DNA from: an uncultured Silvanigrella sp.
GTDB lineage: Bacteria; Bdellovibrionota_B; Oligoflexia; Silvanigrellales; Silvanigrellaceae
Reading direction: 5' to 3'
Assembly: GCA_903933385.1 (NCBI GenBank)
Contig: CAIZJW010000287.1
Location: 1 to 49,825 of the forward strand
Length of the DNA stretch: 49,825 bases
Position numbers and translations under genes: made by a program. This document shows, in pieces, positions 41,815 through 49,825 of the stretch; position 1 is the first letter of the stretch, and the number at the start of each line of letters is the position of its first letter. A model generated the notes under the pieces. It was not told the DNA's origin and searched no databases. It saw only the letters and a list, made by a program, of their open reading frames with translations.

Positions 41815-43226
41815 CAACGGAAAAATTATCGGCAGTTGAACTGTTTGTTCGGCGGGTCAGAGAACATCTGAGTTCTTGCTTGGCCTCTGGAATTCTCGAC
41901 GGCTATGTGTGCACTGCAACGCAACGCCATGTTTATGCAGCAACGCTTTTTAACGGGCTGCGCCATACCAAGGGGCCCTTGCAAGAGAACCGCCCTTTCC
42001 AGTTAGATGTCTCTCTTGTTTTACCAAATCAGAGAGGTGTAGGGTTCACGCTTGAATCTTTGTCGATGCAGCTTTTTGTCCATCAACTTGAATTTGCTCT
42101 CGCGCAATCGGTTGAGCTCCGCCACGGAATTCAATTTTGCAAACAAGATTCCTATCCAACCCTTTCGCTAGCTTCAAAAGAATTTCTCCAGTGCTTTGAC
42201 CGCCAAGATGCAGGGACTCTGACAACACAGATTCTCAACCAAACAGATGAGCTTGCAGCTCTTGTGAAACACCCGCGTCTTATGAACCGTGAAGTGAGCG
42301 TTTCTATCTCGATGACAACGCGGAATTATGCCGACTCCGTGGGGAACGAAGCCAGCGAAACCTCTGCGGCTTGCTCTGTGATGGTGGCTTTTTCGCTTGA
42401 AGATACGAGTGAATCGCACTCCGATCTTTTCGGCGCTCTGCCAAGCGCAAAGGAAATTAAAGCAATTGTTGATGAGGCTTCGAAAAATATCGTCAAGACA
42501 AGTGTGAAGCCCCTAGACGCAAAAAGTCCTTTGCCCGTTTATCTGACCCACAAGGCTGTTGGTGACCTTTTCGATCAATTAGTGATTCCCAATCTCGAGA
42601 CACGATCTCTTCTCGACAAAACTGGTGCCTGGGAATTCGCTCATCTCGATACCGTTGTCATTCCTGGCCTAACCATTGAAGATAATCCTCATCTTGAACA
42701 GTCTCCGTTTTCTGCAGTGTTTGATTTTGAGGGGAGCCCAACAAAGCCGGTTAAAATAATGAAGTCTGGTGCGTTGGTGCATCCACTGATGACTTCTTCG
42801 CTCCTTGCTGAAGTAGAGAGTGAATATCCCCAATGGAAAGGTCGATTCCGTCTGACCGGGCATGCAGACAGCGCCAACTCCACCTCATTTACCAATTTGT
42901 TTTTTCGAGTCGAGAAACCACCGCTCCCTGATCTTGGGAAACTTTCATACATTCAAATCCAAAATCTGACAGGCATGTCAGTTGACCCCCTGACAGGTCA
43001 ATTCGCCTTGGATGCTGACGGTGCAAAAGTGATGGACAATGGGCGGGTTTTGTATTCAACGAGTCTTACGCTGCGTGGGAATTTCTTCGATGCACTTAAA
43101 CATTCCAGCACAAGAGTTGGAGCATTGGAGAGACATTTTAATACGTGGTCGCCGGGCATTTATACCGAAGCGCTCAGTTGCGTGAGTAAAGAATTGGCGC
43201 AGAATTTTGAGGAAGAGAAAGCGTGA
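41811..43226 (+). CDS. tldE: TldE/PmbA subunit of the TldD/E metalloprotease
   Basis: A 471-residue PmbA/TldE protein, the non-catalytic partner that builds the closed heterodimeric chamber with TldD. It lacks the HExxxH motif, as expected. Family blocks: FAHLDTVVIPGLTIEDNPHLEQ split by FSAVFDFEGSPTKP, then RLTGHADSANSTSFTNLFF and IQNLTGMSVDPLTGQF. The ATG overlaps the tldD stop (ATGA), so the subunits are coupled. The N-terminal 150 residues are weakly conserved. Its stop overlaps the start of the exonuclease gene. Confidence 0.88.
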   Translation: MTTEKLSAVELFVRRVREHLSSCLASGILDGYVCTATQRHVYAATLFNGLRHTKGPLQENRPFQLDVSLVLPNQRGVGFTLESLSMQLFVHQLEFALAQSVELRHGIQFCKQDSYPTLSLASKEFLQCFDRQDAGTLTTQILNQTDELAALVKHPRLMNREVSVSISMTTRNYADSVGNEASETSAACSVMVAFSLEDTSESHSDLFGALPSAKEIKAIVDEASKNIVKTSVKPLDAKSPLPVYLTHKAVGDLFDQLVIPNLETRSLLDKTGAWEFAHLDTVVIPGLTIEDNPHLEQSPFSAVFDFEGSPTKPVKIMKSGALVHPLMTSSLLAEVESEYPQWKGRFRLTGHADSANSTSFTNLFFRVEKPPLPDLGKLSYIQIQNLTGMSVDPLTGQFALDADGAKVMDNGRVLYSTSLTLRGNFFDALKHSSTRVGALERHFNTWSPGIYTEALSCVSKELAQNFEEEKA

Positions 43227-44005
43227 AGAAATTGAGAATTTTTTCTTGGAACCTGAACGGTATACGCGCAGCGGTGCGCAATGGTTTCATGGATTGGCTC
43301 GAAAAGGAAAAGCCCGATGTTCTTCTTTTGCAGGAAGTGCGTTGTTCTGAAAGTGACCTCCAAGCAGAGTGGTTAGCGCCATTCGGGTATAAATCTTTTT
43401 GGCAACCCGCGGTGAAAAAAGGCTACAGTGGTGTTGCTATCTACACGCGGCTTCCTGTGGAGTCGGAACAAGTGATCCGCGGCCTCGGTTCGCCGCAATT
43501 CGACACAGAAGGGCGATTCCTTGCCTTTGTGCATGGCAAGATTCTCTTTGCATCTGCTTATTTTCCAAACTCCCAGCGTGACACTTTGCGTTTGCCTTAC
43601 AAGCTAGAATATTGCGAGCTCATCATGGAGTTCTTGAACAAGCATCGCGCTGCAGGGCATGAGGTTGTATTAGGCGGCGACTTTAATATTGCCCACACGC
43701 CTCTCGATTTGGCGAACCCGAAACAGAACGAGAAGAATGCGGGGTATTTGCCCGAAGAGCGTGCTTGGATGAGTAAGTTCATTGAAAATGGCTACGTTGA
43801 TACTTTTCGTCTATTTGAGTCTGGCGGCGGTCATTATACATGGTGGAGTCAACGGCCTGGCATCCGTGAACGGAACATCGGATGGCGTCTCGATTATCAT
43901 TTCATTACCCCCGGCTTGGTCCAGGATGTCGTCTCGGCTAAAATCTTTCCAGCCGTTTTGGGCTCGGACCACTGTCCCGTGTCTTTGGAGTTGAATCTGA
44001 AATGA
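43223..44005 (+). CDS. xth: Exodeoxyribonuclease III
   Basis: A 260-residue apurinic/apyrimidinic endonuclease and 3'-exonuclease of base-excision repair. All motifs are present: SWNLNGIRAA (metal Asn), LLLQEVR (metal Glu), YFPNSQRD, GGDFNIAHTPLDL (catalytic Asp, Asn), GHYTWWSQRPGIRERNIGWRLDYHF in pieces, and the final SDHCPVSLEL (catalytic Asp-His). The start is GTG 43223, overlapping the tldE stop as GTGA. No functional tie to TldD/E is known; the linkage is organisational. Confidence 0.96.
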   Translation: MKKLRIFSWNLNGIRAAVRNGFMDWLEKEKPDVLLLQEVRCSESDLQAEWLAPFGYKSFWQPAVKKGYSGVAIYTRLPVESEQVIRGLGSPQFDTEGRFLAFVHGKILFASAYFPNSQRDTLRLPYKLEYCELIMEFLNKHRAAGHEVVLGGDFNIAHTPLDLANPKQNEKNAGYLPEERAWMSKFIENGYVDTFRLFESGGGHYTWWSQRPGIRERNIGWRLDYHFITPGLVQDVVSAKIFPAVLGSDHCPVSLELNLK

Positions 44006-47000
44006 ATAAAATGGCTATCGGCTTAATTGCATTGGCCTGCTGTGTTGTGGCGCCTCCTGCTGCCTTGGGGGGACTTGCTTTTTTGGAAGTTCTCAGCGGC
44101 AATTACGATCATCTCAAAAAAGAGCGGATTCTCGAGATACTCTCGAAAGAGTCAACTCTTTATTACAGTGATGGCACCACCCAACTCGGGAGCTTGTTCG
44201 GATCGGAACATCGGCAATATATCCGACTCAAAGATATTCCTAAGCTAGTTCAGCAAGGCGTGATTGCAGCCGAAGACGATGATTTCTATGGGCATCGTGG
44301 AGTTAATTTCATAAGTACAGCCCGTGCAGCCTTTCGCAATCTCGTTATGGGTAAGCGTGAGGGTGCGTCTACAATTACTCAGCAGACTGTGAAGAATTTA
44401 TACGGCCGTCCCGTGACAAATTTGAAAGCCAAATTTGAGGAGGCCATCAATGCCTTCAAAATGGAGCGCAGATTCAGTAAAGATGAAATTCTTGAATTCT
44501 ATCTCAACCAATTTCATGTGACAGGCAATGGGCGTGGTGTTGGTGTTGCTGCCAAGTATTATTTCGATAAAGAAGTGCACGAACTGACACTCACAGAGGC
44601 TGCCTTCATTGCAGGAAGTGTTAAGGGCCCTGAGCGTTACAATCCATTTACAAAAAAGGCAGTGGCCGCGCAGAACCGTGCCAAAGCAGATGCCAAGGTG
44701 CGCAAGAACTACGTTTTGCGCCGTATGTTAGACACAAAATTTATAAGCCAGGCTGAATTTGATGCTTCTGCGAGGGAAGATGTTCCCTTTCGCCAGGGTA
44801 AATTTCAATTCAATGAACTTTTCATCACTGAACTTGTTCAACGTCAGCTCAGCCGTAAAGAAGTTCTTTCTGCCTTGGGTGCTGAAACTGCGGATGAAGT
44901 GGGTTCGATGGGCTTGCGCATCACGACAACGCTTGATCAATCTGTCCAACGCGGAGCTCTCTACGGAGTGCGACAAAACCTGAGTCGGCTTGAGATGATT
45001 CTCACGGGCTTTGATAAAGCCCCAGCTGCGCAGTTTGTGAGTATTCAGCGTCCGGAATTACACGGATTTTATGTCGGAAAAGTTCTTCAGCTCTCAAAGG
45101 AAAAAGGCAAGGAATCGGCAACTCTGAGCTTCGGCATTCCCGAATGTTTTGTTCCCTCTGATGCCATCGATCGAGTTGCGAAAATTACCGATCAGGCTTT
45201 TTACCGCGGAACTGATAAATCGAAGGCAATTCTTCTCAATCAGGTGCGTGTGGGCGATTATGTGCTTGCGAGTGTTCGCGAGCAGCGTCCAGATGGGCGT
45301 CTTGTCTGCGACATCGAGCGTCAACCCCGAATTCAGGGCGGCGCGATTGTGCTCGACAAAGGTCAGGTTGTAGCCATGGTGGGAGGCTACGCGCCACATG
45401 AATATAATCGTGCTGTGTTTGCAAAGCGTCAGCCCGGAAGTACGTTCAAAACTCTCACATATTATCCTGCCCTTCAGCTTGGCTGGCACATTCTTGAACC
45501 ATTGCTGAACACTCGCAACGTGTACACCTGGCAAGGCCAATTCTATTATCCTCGCCCCGACCACTCTCCCGACACGCTTGAAACGACATTCGCCGGTGCA
45601 GGTGCCAAGTCAGAGAACCTTGCAAGCGTCTGGTTGCTCGCACACATGCTCGACCGCCTCACATTCTCTCAATTCAAAGATTTGCTCGTGACTTTAGAAA
45701 TGGCGAACTCTGGTGAAAACGAAAATGATGTCGCCAATCGATTAGCTTCCAAATACAATGCACGTTTCTTGGAGCCCAATTTGCGGGCCGGGCTTTTCGG
45801 TGCAGTTAAGGGTGAGCTCCTCGATGATGTTGCTGTGTCGCATGATCGCCGACTGCGTTTCCTCGTGAAGTCGATGAACTATGGCACGGCATTTGAAGCA
45901 GAAGCGGCTCGTGTGGCTGTTGCCAAACCTAAGGCAATGCCCGAAAAAGAAAAGCAAATTCGTTTGCACGTTCTGAAAAATAGTTTTTTACGCTGGGAGC
46001 GGATGCGTGAAGACGCACTCGCAGCAATCACGCGGGTTAAATCGTTGGCTCAGTCGAAGTCAATTCTGAGCAAGGAAGACATTGTTGCCCTTGCTTCATT
46101 TCATGCCATCGAAAATCAAATTGTCTGGCAGCCATCCGATCCGTTTTTGATGGGTATAGTGACTCCACAGCTACAAAATCCAGTTGTGAAGCCTCTGCAG
46201 CCTGAGGAAGTTGTTCGTCTTGCAGAATCAAATTCGTCACTCTTCTCAGAGGAAAATATTTTACTCGACGGTGTTTTGCCTATGAGCCTTGTTGCGGAGA
46301 TGAAGGATCAGGTTGACACCAAATACAAAACTATCGCCGATGCTCCTGCAATGGAGAAGCTCTTCTGGCACGACGATTTTCGCTATTCACTGGGCATGAT
46401 TTATGCGCAGAAAATGTCGAAGCAAATGGGCATTGAAAGTGACGTGCAATGGGTGCCTTCTTTCCCGCTCGGTGCAAATGTTGTGACGCTTGCAGAGTTA
46501 GCGCTCGCTTACCAAAGCATTTTGCAAGGAAAGACATACCGTTTTTTCAACACCGACCAAGAAAATCAGTTGCTCCTCATCAAACGTATTGAAGATGAGC
46601 AGGGAAATCTTCTCTGGGAGGCTGAAGAGCAAGAACATCAATTGGCCGATCAGTTCTACTCAGCTCCTATGTTGAGTGTTCTGAGAGGAACAGTGACAAA
46701 CGGCACCGCGCGAGCTGCCAATCGAACCGTTGTGCTGCGCTCTAACAATCCTGAAGAGGATGCACTTCTTGAGAAAGCCGCATTGCGTATTCCAACTTTT
46801 GGAAAAACAGGCACAACCAATGACTACGTAAACGCGACCTACGTCGGCTATCTGCCTTACCCAGAGGATTCCGGAACAAAATCACTTTCAGCTGAAAATG
46901 CATACACAATTGCGTCTTATGTTGGCTACGACACAAATGAGCCAATGCGCCGTAGAGGTTTTAAAGTTGCCGGTGGTACTGGAGCGCTACCTGCTTGGAT

Positions 47001-47574
47001 TGAAATTGCACAAACCCTCATTAGGGAACAAAAATTTTCTGAAAAGCTTGCTTGGCGTCAGATGGTTGAAAAAAAATACAGCGAAGTGCCTTTCGATTAT
47101 GGAGACGACACTCAGAAAATAACGGTACCTGTTCATGGTGCTTCAATGACTAATGATGAGAGCGACGGCACCGACGACTCCCGTGCCGACCTGAACTCGG
47201 TCATTGACGATTATGCTGTGAGCGCCAATGCGGTTGTCAGACTTGCCCTGAGCGGGCGAAATAGCGAAGGTGTCTTCTCAGCCACCCGGCGTGTGATCCC
47301 TTTCAGCGCTCGTGTCAAAGAATCAACATCTACCGCAACACAACCTGTTGTTGGAACCCAGCCATCGGGCGAGCCACTTCAATCCACTCCTGAGGGCAAC
47401 AATCCGCAATCACCTAACAATAATCTTTCAGTTCCGCCCTCCCCGGGGGAATTGGCAAAAAATGCCCCCCCAGTGCCGCAGCCCACGCCCATCAAGGAAA
47501 ATCTGACACCCGATTTCCCTATTCCAAAGTTCAAGATCGACGATACGTTCAACAGCGAGGATCCGGTGAACTGA
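44002..47574 (+). CDS. mrcA: Class A penicillin-binding protein (PBP1A-like) with large insertion
   Basis: Bifunctional peptidoglycan glycosyltransferase and DD-transpeptidase anchored in the inner membrane. GT51 domain: AAEDDDFYGHRGV (catalytic Glu91), GASTITQQ, KDEILEFYLN. Transpeptidase: GSTFK (Ser480, Lys483), SEN (537-539) and KTGTT (935-939). SxN and KTG are about 400 residues apart, roughly twice the usual PBP1A spacing, so around 200 residues of helical, charged sequence are inserted there. The last 130 residues are Pro/Ser/Asn-rich and probably disordered. 1190 residues in all, against about 850 in E. coli. ATG 44002 overlaps the xth stop (ATGA). The gene symbol is by analogy. Confidence 0.93.
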   Translation: MNKMAIGLIALACCVVAPPAALGGLAFLEVLSGNYDHLKKERILEILSKESTLYYSDGTTQLGSLFGSEHRQYIRLKDIPKLVQQGVIAAEDDDFYGHRGVNFISTARAAFRNLVMGKREGASTITQQTVKNLYGRPVTNLKAKFEEAINAFKMERRFSKDEILEFYLNQFHVTGNGRGVGVAAKYYFDKEVHELTLTEAAFIAGSVKGPERYNPFTKKAVAAQNRAKADAKVRKNYVLRRMLDTKFISQAEFDASAREDVPFRQGKFQFNELFITELVQRQLSRKEVLSALGAETADEVGSMGLRITTTLDQSVQRGALYGVRQNLSRLEMILTGFDKAPAAQFVSIQRPELHGFYVGKVLQLSKEKGKESATLSFGIPECFVPSDAIDRVAKITDQAFYRGTDKSKAILLNQVRVGDYVLASVREQRPDGRLVCDIERQPRIQGGAIVLDKGQVVAMVGGYAPHEYNRAVFAKRQPGSTFKTLTYYPALQLGWHILEPLLNTRNVYTWQGQFYYPRPDHSPDTLETTFAGAGAKSENLASVWLLAHMLDRLTFSQFKDLLVTLEMANSGENENDVANRLASKYNARFLEPNLRAGLFGAVKGELLDDVAVSHDRRLRFLVKSMNYGTAFEAEAARVAVAKPKAMPEKEKQIRLHVLKNSFLRWERMREDALAAITRVKSLAQSKSILSKEDIVALASFHAIENQIVWQPSDPFLMGIVTPQLQNPVVKPLQPEEVVRLAESNSSLFSEENILLDGVLPMSLVAEMKDQVDTKYKTIADAPAMEKLFWHDDFRYSLGMIYAQKMSKQMGIESDVQWVPSFPLGANVVTLAELALAYQSILQGKTYRFFNTDQENQLLLIKRIEDEQGNLLWEAEEQEHQLADQFYSAPMLSVLRGTVTNGTARAANRTVVLRSNNPEEDALLEKAALRIPTFGKTGTTNDYVNATYVGYLPYPEDSGTKSLSAENAYTIASYVGYDTNEPMRRRGFKVAGGTGALPAWIEIAQTLIREQKFSEKLAWRQMVEKKYSEVPFDYGDDTQKITVPVHGASMTNDESDGTDDSRADLNSVIDDYAVSANAVVRLALSGRNSEGVFSATRRVIPFSARVKESTSTATQPVVGTQPSGEPLQSTPEGNNPQSPNNNLSVPPSPGELAKNAPPVPQPTPIKENLTPDFPIPKFKIDDTFNSEDPVN

Positions 47575-47634
47575 CGAACAAGTTGGTCTGATCAGATTCC
47601 TTGCGAAGAAATCCAGTTCTTCCGAGGAACGGTC

Positions 47635-48279
47635 ATGATGAACGACAGTGGAAATCGAGATTGGATCCGGCGCAGAATTGAGCTTGAGGATGCCGATGAC
47701 CAGAGGGTTCCCGCTGAGTTTTCGGGAATTGTCCCCGGTTTCGAGCGTCATCGCGGCGGTGTTGAATACTCATTGCTGACTTTCGCAACTTTGAGTTTTG
47801 CCGCAGCCAGTTTGATTCCCTTCTTCTCGCACCCCTTTGTCCAGAGAGATTTTGCGCTGCGGGCGAATTCACTTGAGCCTGGCGAAGCGTTGGGATTTGT
47901 CACGTTCATGGACACTCTCGAAGACACATCGGGTTCGCAGATGAAGGATATGTTCGGTTGGGGAGCGCTCGATCTTGTCTCCCGAGCATCTCAGGCACTT
48001 GCTCCGCATTTGCAGGCATGTCGTGCTCACTTGCAGGGGCCTGCAAGTGGTTTGGTGTTTCGTTTTGATGTGAAGGTCGATGTCAGTAAGCCAGGATTCT
48101 CTGTGAATGGCTTACTTGAAGGTGCGGAGCGAGAGCCAGCAATGGCTGGTTGCCTGCGCGACAAAATCAACACTCTCGCGATCTCGGATTTTAGCAATTT
48201 GCGCGCAGCGTCACCGAAATCCTACAAACTCCGCCTCGGTGTGCAGATGGCACATGGATCCGATGGCGGAGCTCCATAA
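47635..48279 (+). CDS. Membrane-anchored protein of unknown function
   Basis: A 214-residue protein with about 45 charged cytoplasmic residues, one hydrophobic helix (YSLLTFATLSFAAASLIPFF) and an extracytoplasmic domain of roughly 150 residues with two Cys (ACRAHL and GCLRDK) that could pair. I recognise no family. ATG 47635 follows GAGG, 60 bases after the PBP gene, so it may be the last gene of that operon and perhaps a PBP accessory; that is inference from position alone. It ends 4 bases before the convergent oxidoreductase gene. Confidence 0.6.
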   Translation: MMNDSGNRDWIRRRIELEDADDQRVPAEFSGIVPGFERHRGGVEYSLLTFATLSFAAASLIPFFSHPFVQRDFALRANSLEPGEALGFVTFMDTLEDTSGSQMKDMFGWGALDLVSRASQALAPHLQACRAHLQGPASGLVFRFDVKVDVSKPGFSVNGLLEGAEREPAMAGCLRDKINTLAISDFSNLRAASPKSYKLRLGVQMAHGSDGGAP

Positions 48280-48283
48280 AAGA

Positions 48284-49825
48284 TCACTTCGGCTTCGAAT
48301 CTTTCTGAGTTTTGTCGGTGTCTTCTTTCTTGGGAAGAACTGGTTTTGGAATTGTTCCTGCAAGCACTTCTTTGCTCCAAATGAGGGGCTGATACTTCTT
48401 AATTCTCTCTTGAACCAGGCCAATGTGCTTCTGACTCTTCATTATAAAATGCGAGGTCACTTGCGACTGTGCCATGAAGCTTGCAAGTGCTCCCGCTCCA
48501 GTCCCTGACGCGAATTCTATTGGATGCAATCGTGTTGCTGAATTCACGTGAAATGTTTGTGCCATGGTTTTTCCTGCGACGAGCAGGTTGGTGATGGTTG
48601 AGTTGGTATGAGCGCGCATGGGGAGAGTAAAAGGGCGCGGATAGGCTGTATAACCTGCAGGATAATTGCTCGACATACAGCGCTGTCCATCAACATTCGG
48701 ATTACGACTCGGATGTCTGTCGGCGACGTAAACTCCCGTACCTACGGAGTCACTGAATTCAGTTCCATCAAACATCTCGCCGTAGCGATAAACGTAGGGC
48801 GAACCATCACTTCCATATCCAATGCTGCGACGTGTATCGCGAATGTAGGGCACCTTGCTCAATCCAAGCGGAGTTCCGAGCGCTTCTGAAAGAACAATGT
48901 GCTGACCGATGTCTCGCTTTTGTCCATTCCATGTGACTGTGGCATTTTTGCGAAGGTGATCGACCCAGCCCCAAGCTTGAAGCTCTGCCTCTCCAAGAGC
49001 TTGAACATCAATTCCACCTTCCCAGTTTCCACTGCGTGCCTGAGCACGAGCTCCATCGATGGGCAGGAAAAGATAACGGTAGGGATAATCGTTGCCAAGC
49101 TCCCAATTTTGATTTGAGATGTCGCCAATTTGGGCGGCAGGAAAAAAGCCATAAACTTTTTCAGTTTTGCGCTCAACGGGCCCAACAACAATGCGGCGGT
49201 AAGTCCAGACATCATCGAATGAAAAAGAACGAGACGAAGTTGCAATGCTATACAGAGACTTTCCGGCATCAAGGAGCCCACGTTTTACAAGTGACTGCTT
49301 ATAGGCTTCAACTTGAGGTTGGATTTCGCGAACCCATCGGCCGCCTGCGAGTGCTGAGTCGGGTTGCGGAGTCTCATTCATGCGCAAGGTCATCGGATAA
49401 ACGATCGCTTGTCCACACGTCTCCTGGGAGCCTTGTCCAACAGGTGCGGCGTCGTTGCGTTCCATTCCCTGAAGATACGAAGAGCCACTTAAAACAAGAA
49501 TCTCTCCCCATTCCGTTGCGTCAATGACAACCGGAAAATATTCTTTGCCGTTGTTGGTCGATTTTTGAGCTGCATTCAATGTGTAAATCGTCTTGCGGAA
49601 GCGCGATGAATCTTTGCTGCTGTACCAATCTTTGATCTGTTCGGAGAGGCGCAGCGGAGGCGCACCAATTTCGTTGTGTTGGATCACGGTGACAGAGGTG
49701 ATGCGTTGGTCTTCTGTTCGAACTGATTTCACGACTGTATTGCGAAAAACCTTGAGTCGGCCTGACGCTTCGTAGGTGGAAGCAAGTGAATTGATGCTGC
49801 CAATAAGATTCGTGGGAGGAAAGCA
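48284..49825 (-). CDS. FAD-dependent oxidoreductase (FAD_oxidored type), 5' end beyond window
   Basis: At least 513 residues; the frame stays open to the right edge, so the N-terminus with the FAD-binding GxGxxG is outside. The visible part matches the FAD_oxidored family (pfam12831): YEASGRLKVFRNTVV at the edge, FPVVIDATEWGEILVLSG, NYPAGYTAYP and LLVAGKTMAQTFHVNSATR near the end. These proteins are often secreted or periplasmic flavoenzymes of unknown substrate. A Lys-rich tail (KKEDTDKTQKDSKPK) ends the protein. An internal ATG at 49732 is not the real start. Confidence 0.82.
   Translation of the reverse strand, partial: CFPPTNLIGSINSLASTYEASGRLKVFRNTVVKSVRTEDQRITSVTVIQHNEIGAPPLRLSEQIKDWYSSKDSSRFRKTIYTLNAAQKSTNNGKEYFPVVIDATEWGEILVLSGSSYLQGMERNDAAPVGQGSQETCGQAIVYPMTLRMNETPQPDSALAGGRWVREIQPQVEAYKQSLVKRGLLDAGKSLYSIATSSRSFSFDDVWTYRRIVVGPVERKTEKVYGFFPAAQIGDISNQNWELGNDYPYRYLFLPIDGARAQARSGNWEGGIDVQALGEAELQAWGWVDHLRKNATVTWNGQKRDIGQHIVLSEALGTPLGLSKVPYIRDTRRSIGYGSDGSPYVYRYGEMFDGTEFSDSVGTGVYVADRHPSRNPNVDGQRCMSSNYPAGYTAYPRPFTLPMRAHTNSTITNLLVAGKTMAQTFHVNSATRLHPIEFASGTGAGALASFMAQSQVTSHFIMKSQKHIGLVQERIKKYQPLIWSKEVLAGTIPKPVLPKKEDTDKTQKDSKPK

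Noticed and set aside
1-49825. CRISPR arrays, insertion sequences, prophage or integrase genes
   Set aside because: No regularly spaced repeats, terminal inverted repeats, transposase or integrase motifs were seen; the region looks like stable chromosome.

Overview
The window looks like a contiguous piece of chromosome from a Gram-negative bacterium with a full outer-membrane biogenesis set: two LolA-like carriers, Lgt, two lipoproteins, beta-barrel candidates and a class A penicillin-binding protein. The mix resembles former Deltaproteobacteria, perhaps Bdellovibrionota/Oligoflexia: a cdaA-cdaR-glmM cluster in a Gram-negative setting, a TIGR03663-type membrane glycosyltransferase, secreted metalloproteases and a long PBP1A. 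That placement is inference; no rRNA gene is present. Coding density is very high, no gap exceeds about 160 bases, and I see no transposase, integrase, prophage or CRISPR array.

Layout. 1-2.0 kb: a lipoprotein gluzincin peptidase coupled to a small exported protein. 2.1-3.7 kb: HU (minus strand, with promoter and terminator) and lgt. 3.7-12.8 kb: a long minus-strand run, read from its 5' end as membrane protein, LOG-family protein, lolA, cdaA, cdaR, glmM, alpha/beta hydrolase, trpD-like, degenerate trpC-like. It joins c-di-AMP synthesis and the amino-sugar step of peptidoglycan synthesis to lipoprotein transport. 12.8-16.6 kb: ribA, a CapA-type protein and pruA. 16.6-18.1 kb: cca on minus. 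18.2-24.3 kb: an Agl23-like glycosyltransferase, a hydrolase, der and an RsmB-like methyltransferase.

24.4-31.5 kb: a tightly packed plus-strand cluster, which I consider the best candidate for an undescribed system. It holds a diacylglycerol-kinase-like lipid kinase, a 704-residue protein whose C-terminal half matches cyanobacterial acyl-ACP reductase and keeps the catalytic Cys, a BtaA/DUF3419-like aminocarboxypropyl transferase, an outer-membrane lipoprotein-sorting-like protein, a DUF1302-like barrel and a matrixin-like protease. The first four overlap by 4 bases each. It reads as synthesis of an unusual lipid plus its handling in the periplasm and outer membrane.

31.4-35.4 kb: fabG (minus), tRNA-Leu(UAA), tyrS, then a DUF692-DUF2063 pair in which the DUF692 member has lost most expected metal ligands. 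35.4-39.0 kb (minus): a PP2C phosphatase with a GYF-like domain and C-terminal membrane anchor, an exported CxxCH protein and a lipoprotein. 39.2-47.6 kb (plus): four genes overlapping by 4 bases each: an inositol-monophosphatase-like domain fused to TldD, TldE, exonuclease III and a 1190-residue PBP1A with a large insertion in its transpeptidase domain. The window ends with an unknown membrane-anchored protein and the 3' part of an FAD-dependent oxidoreductase running off the right edge.
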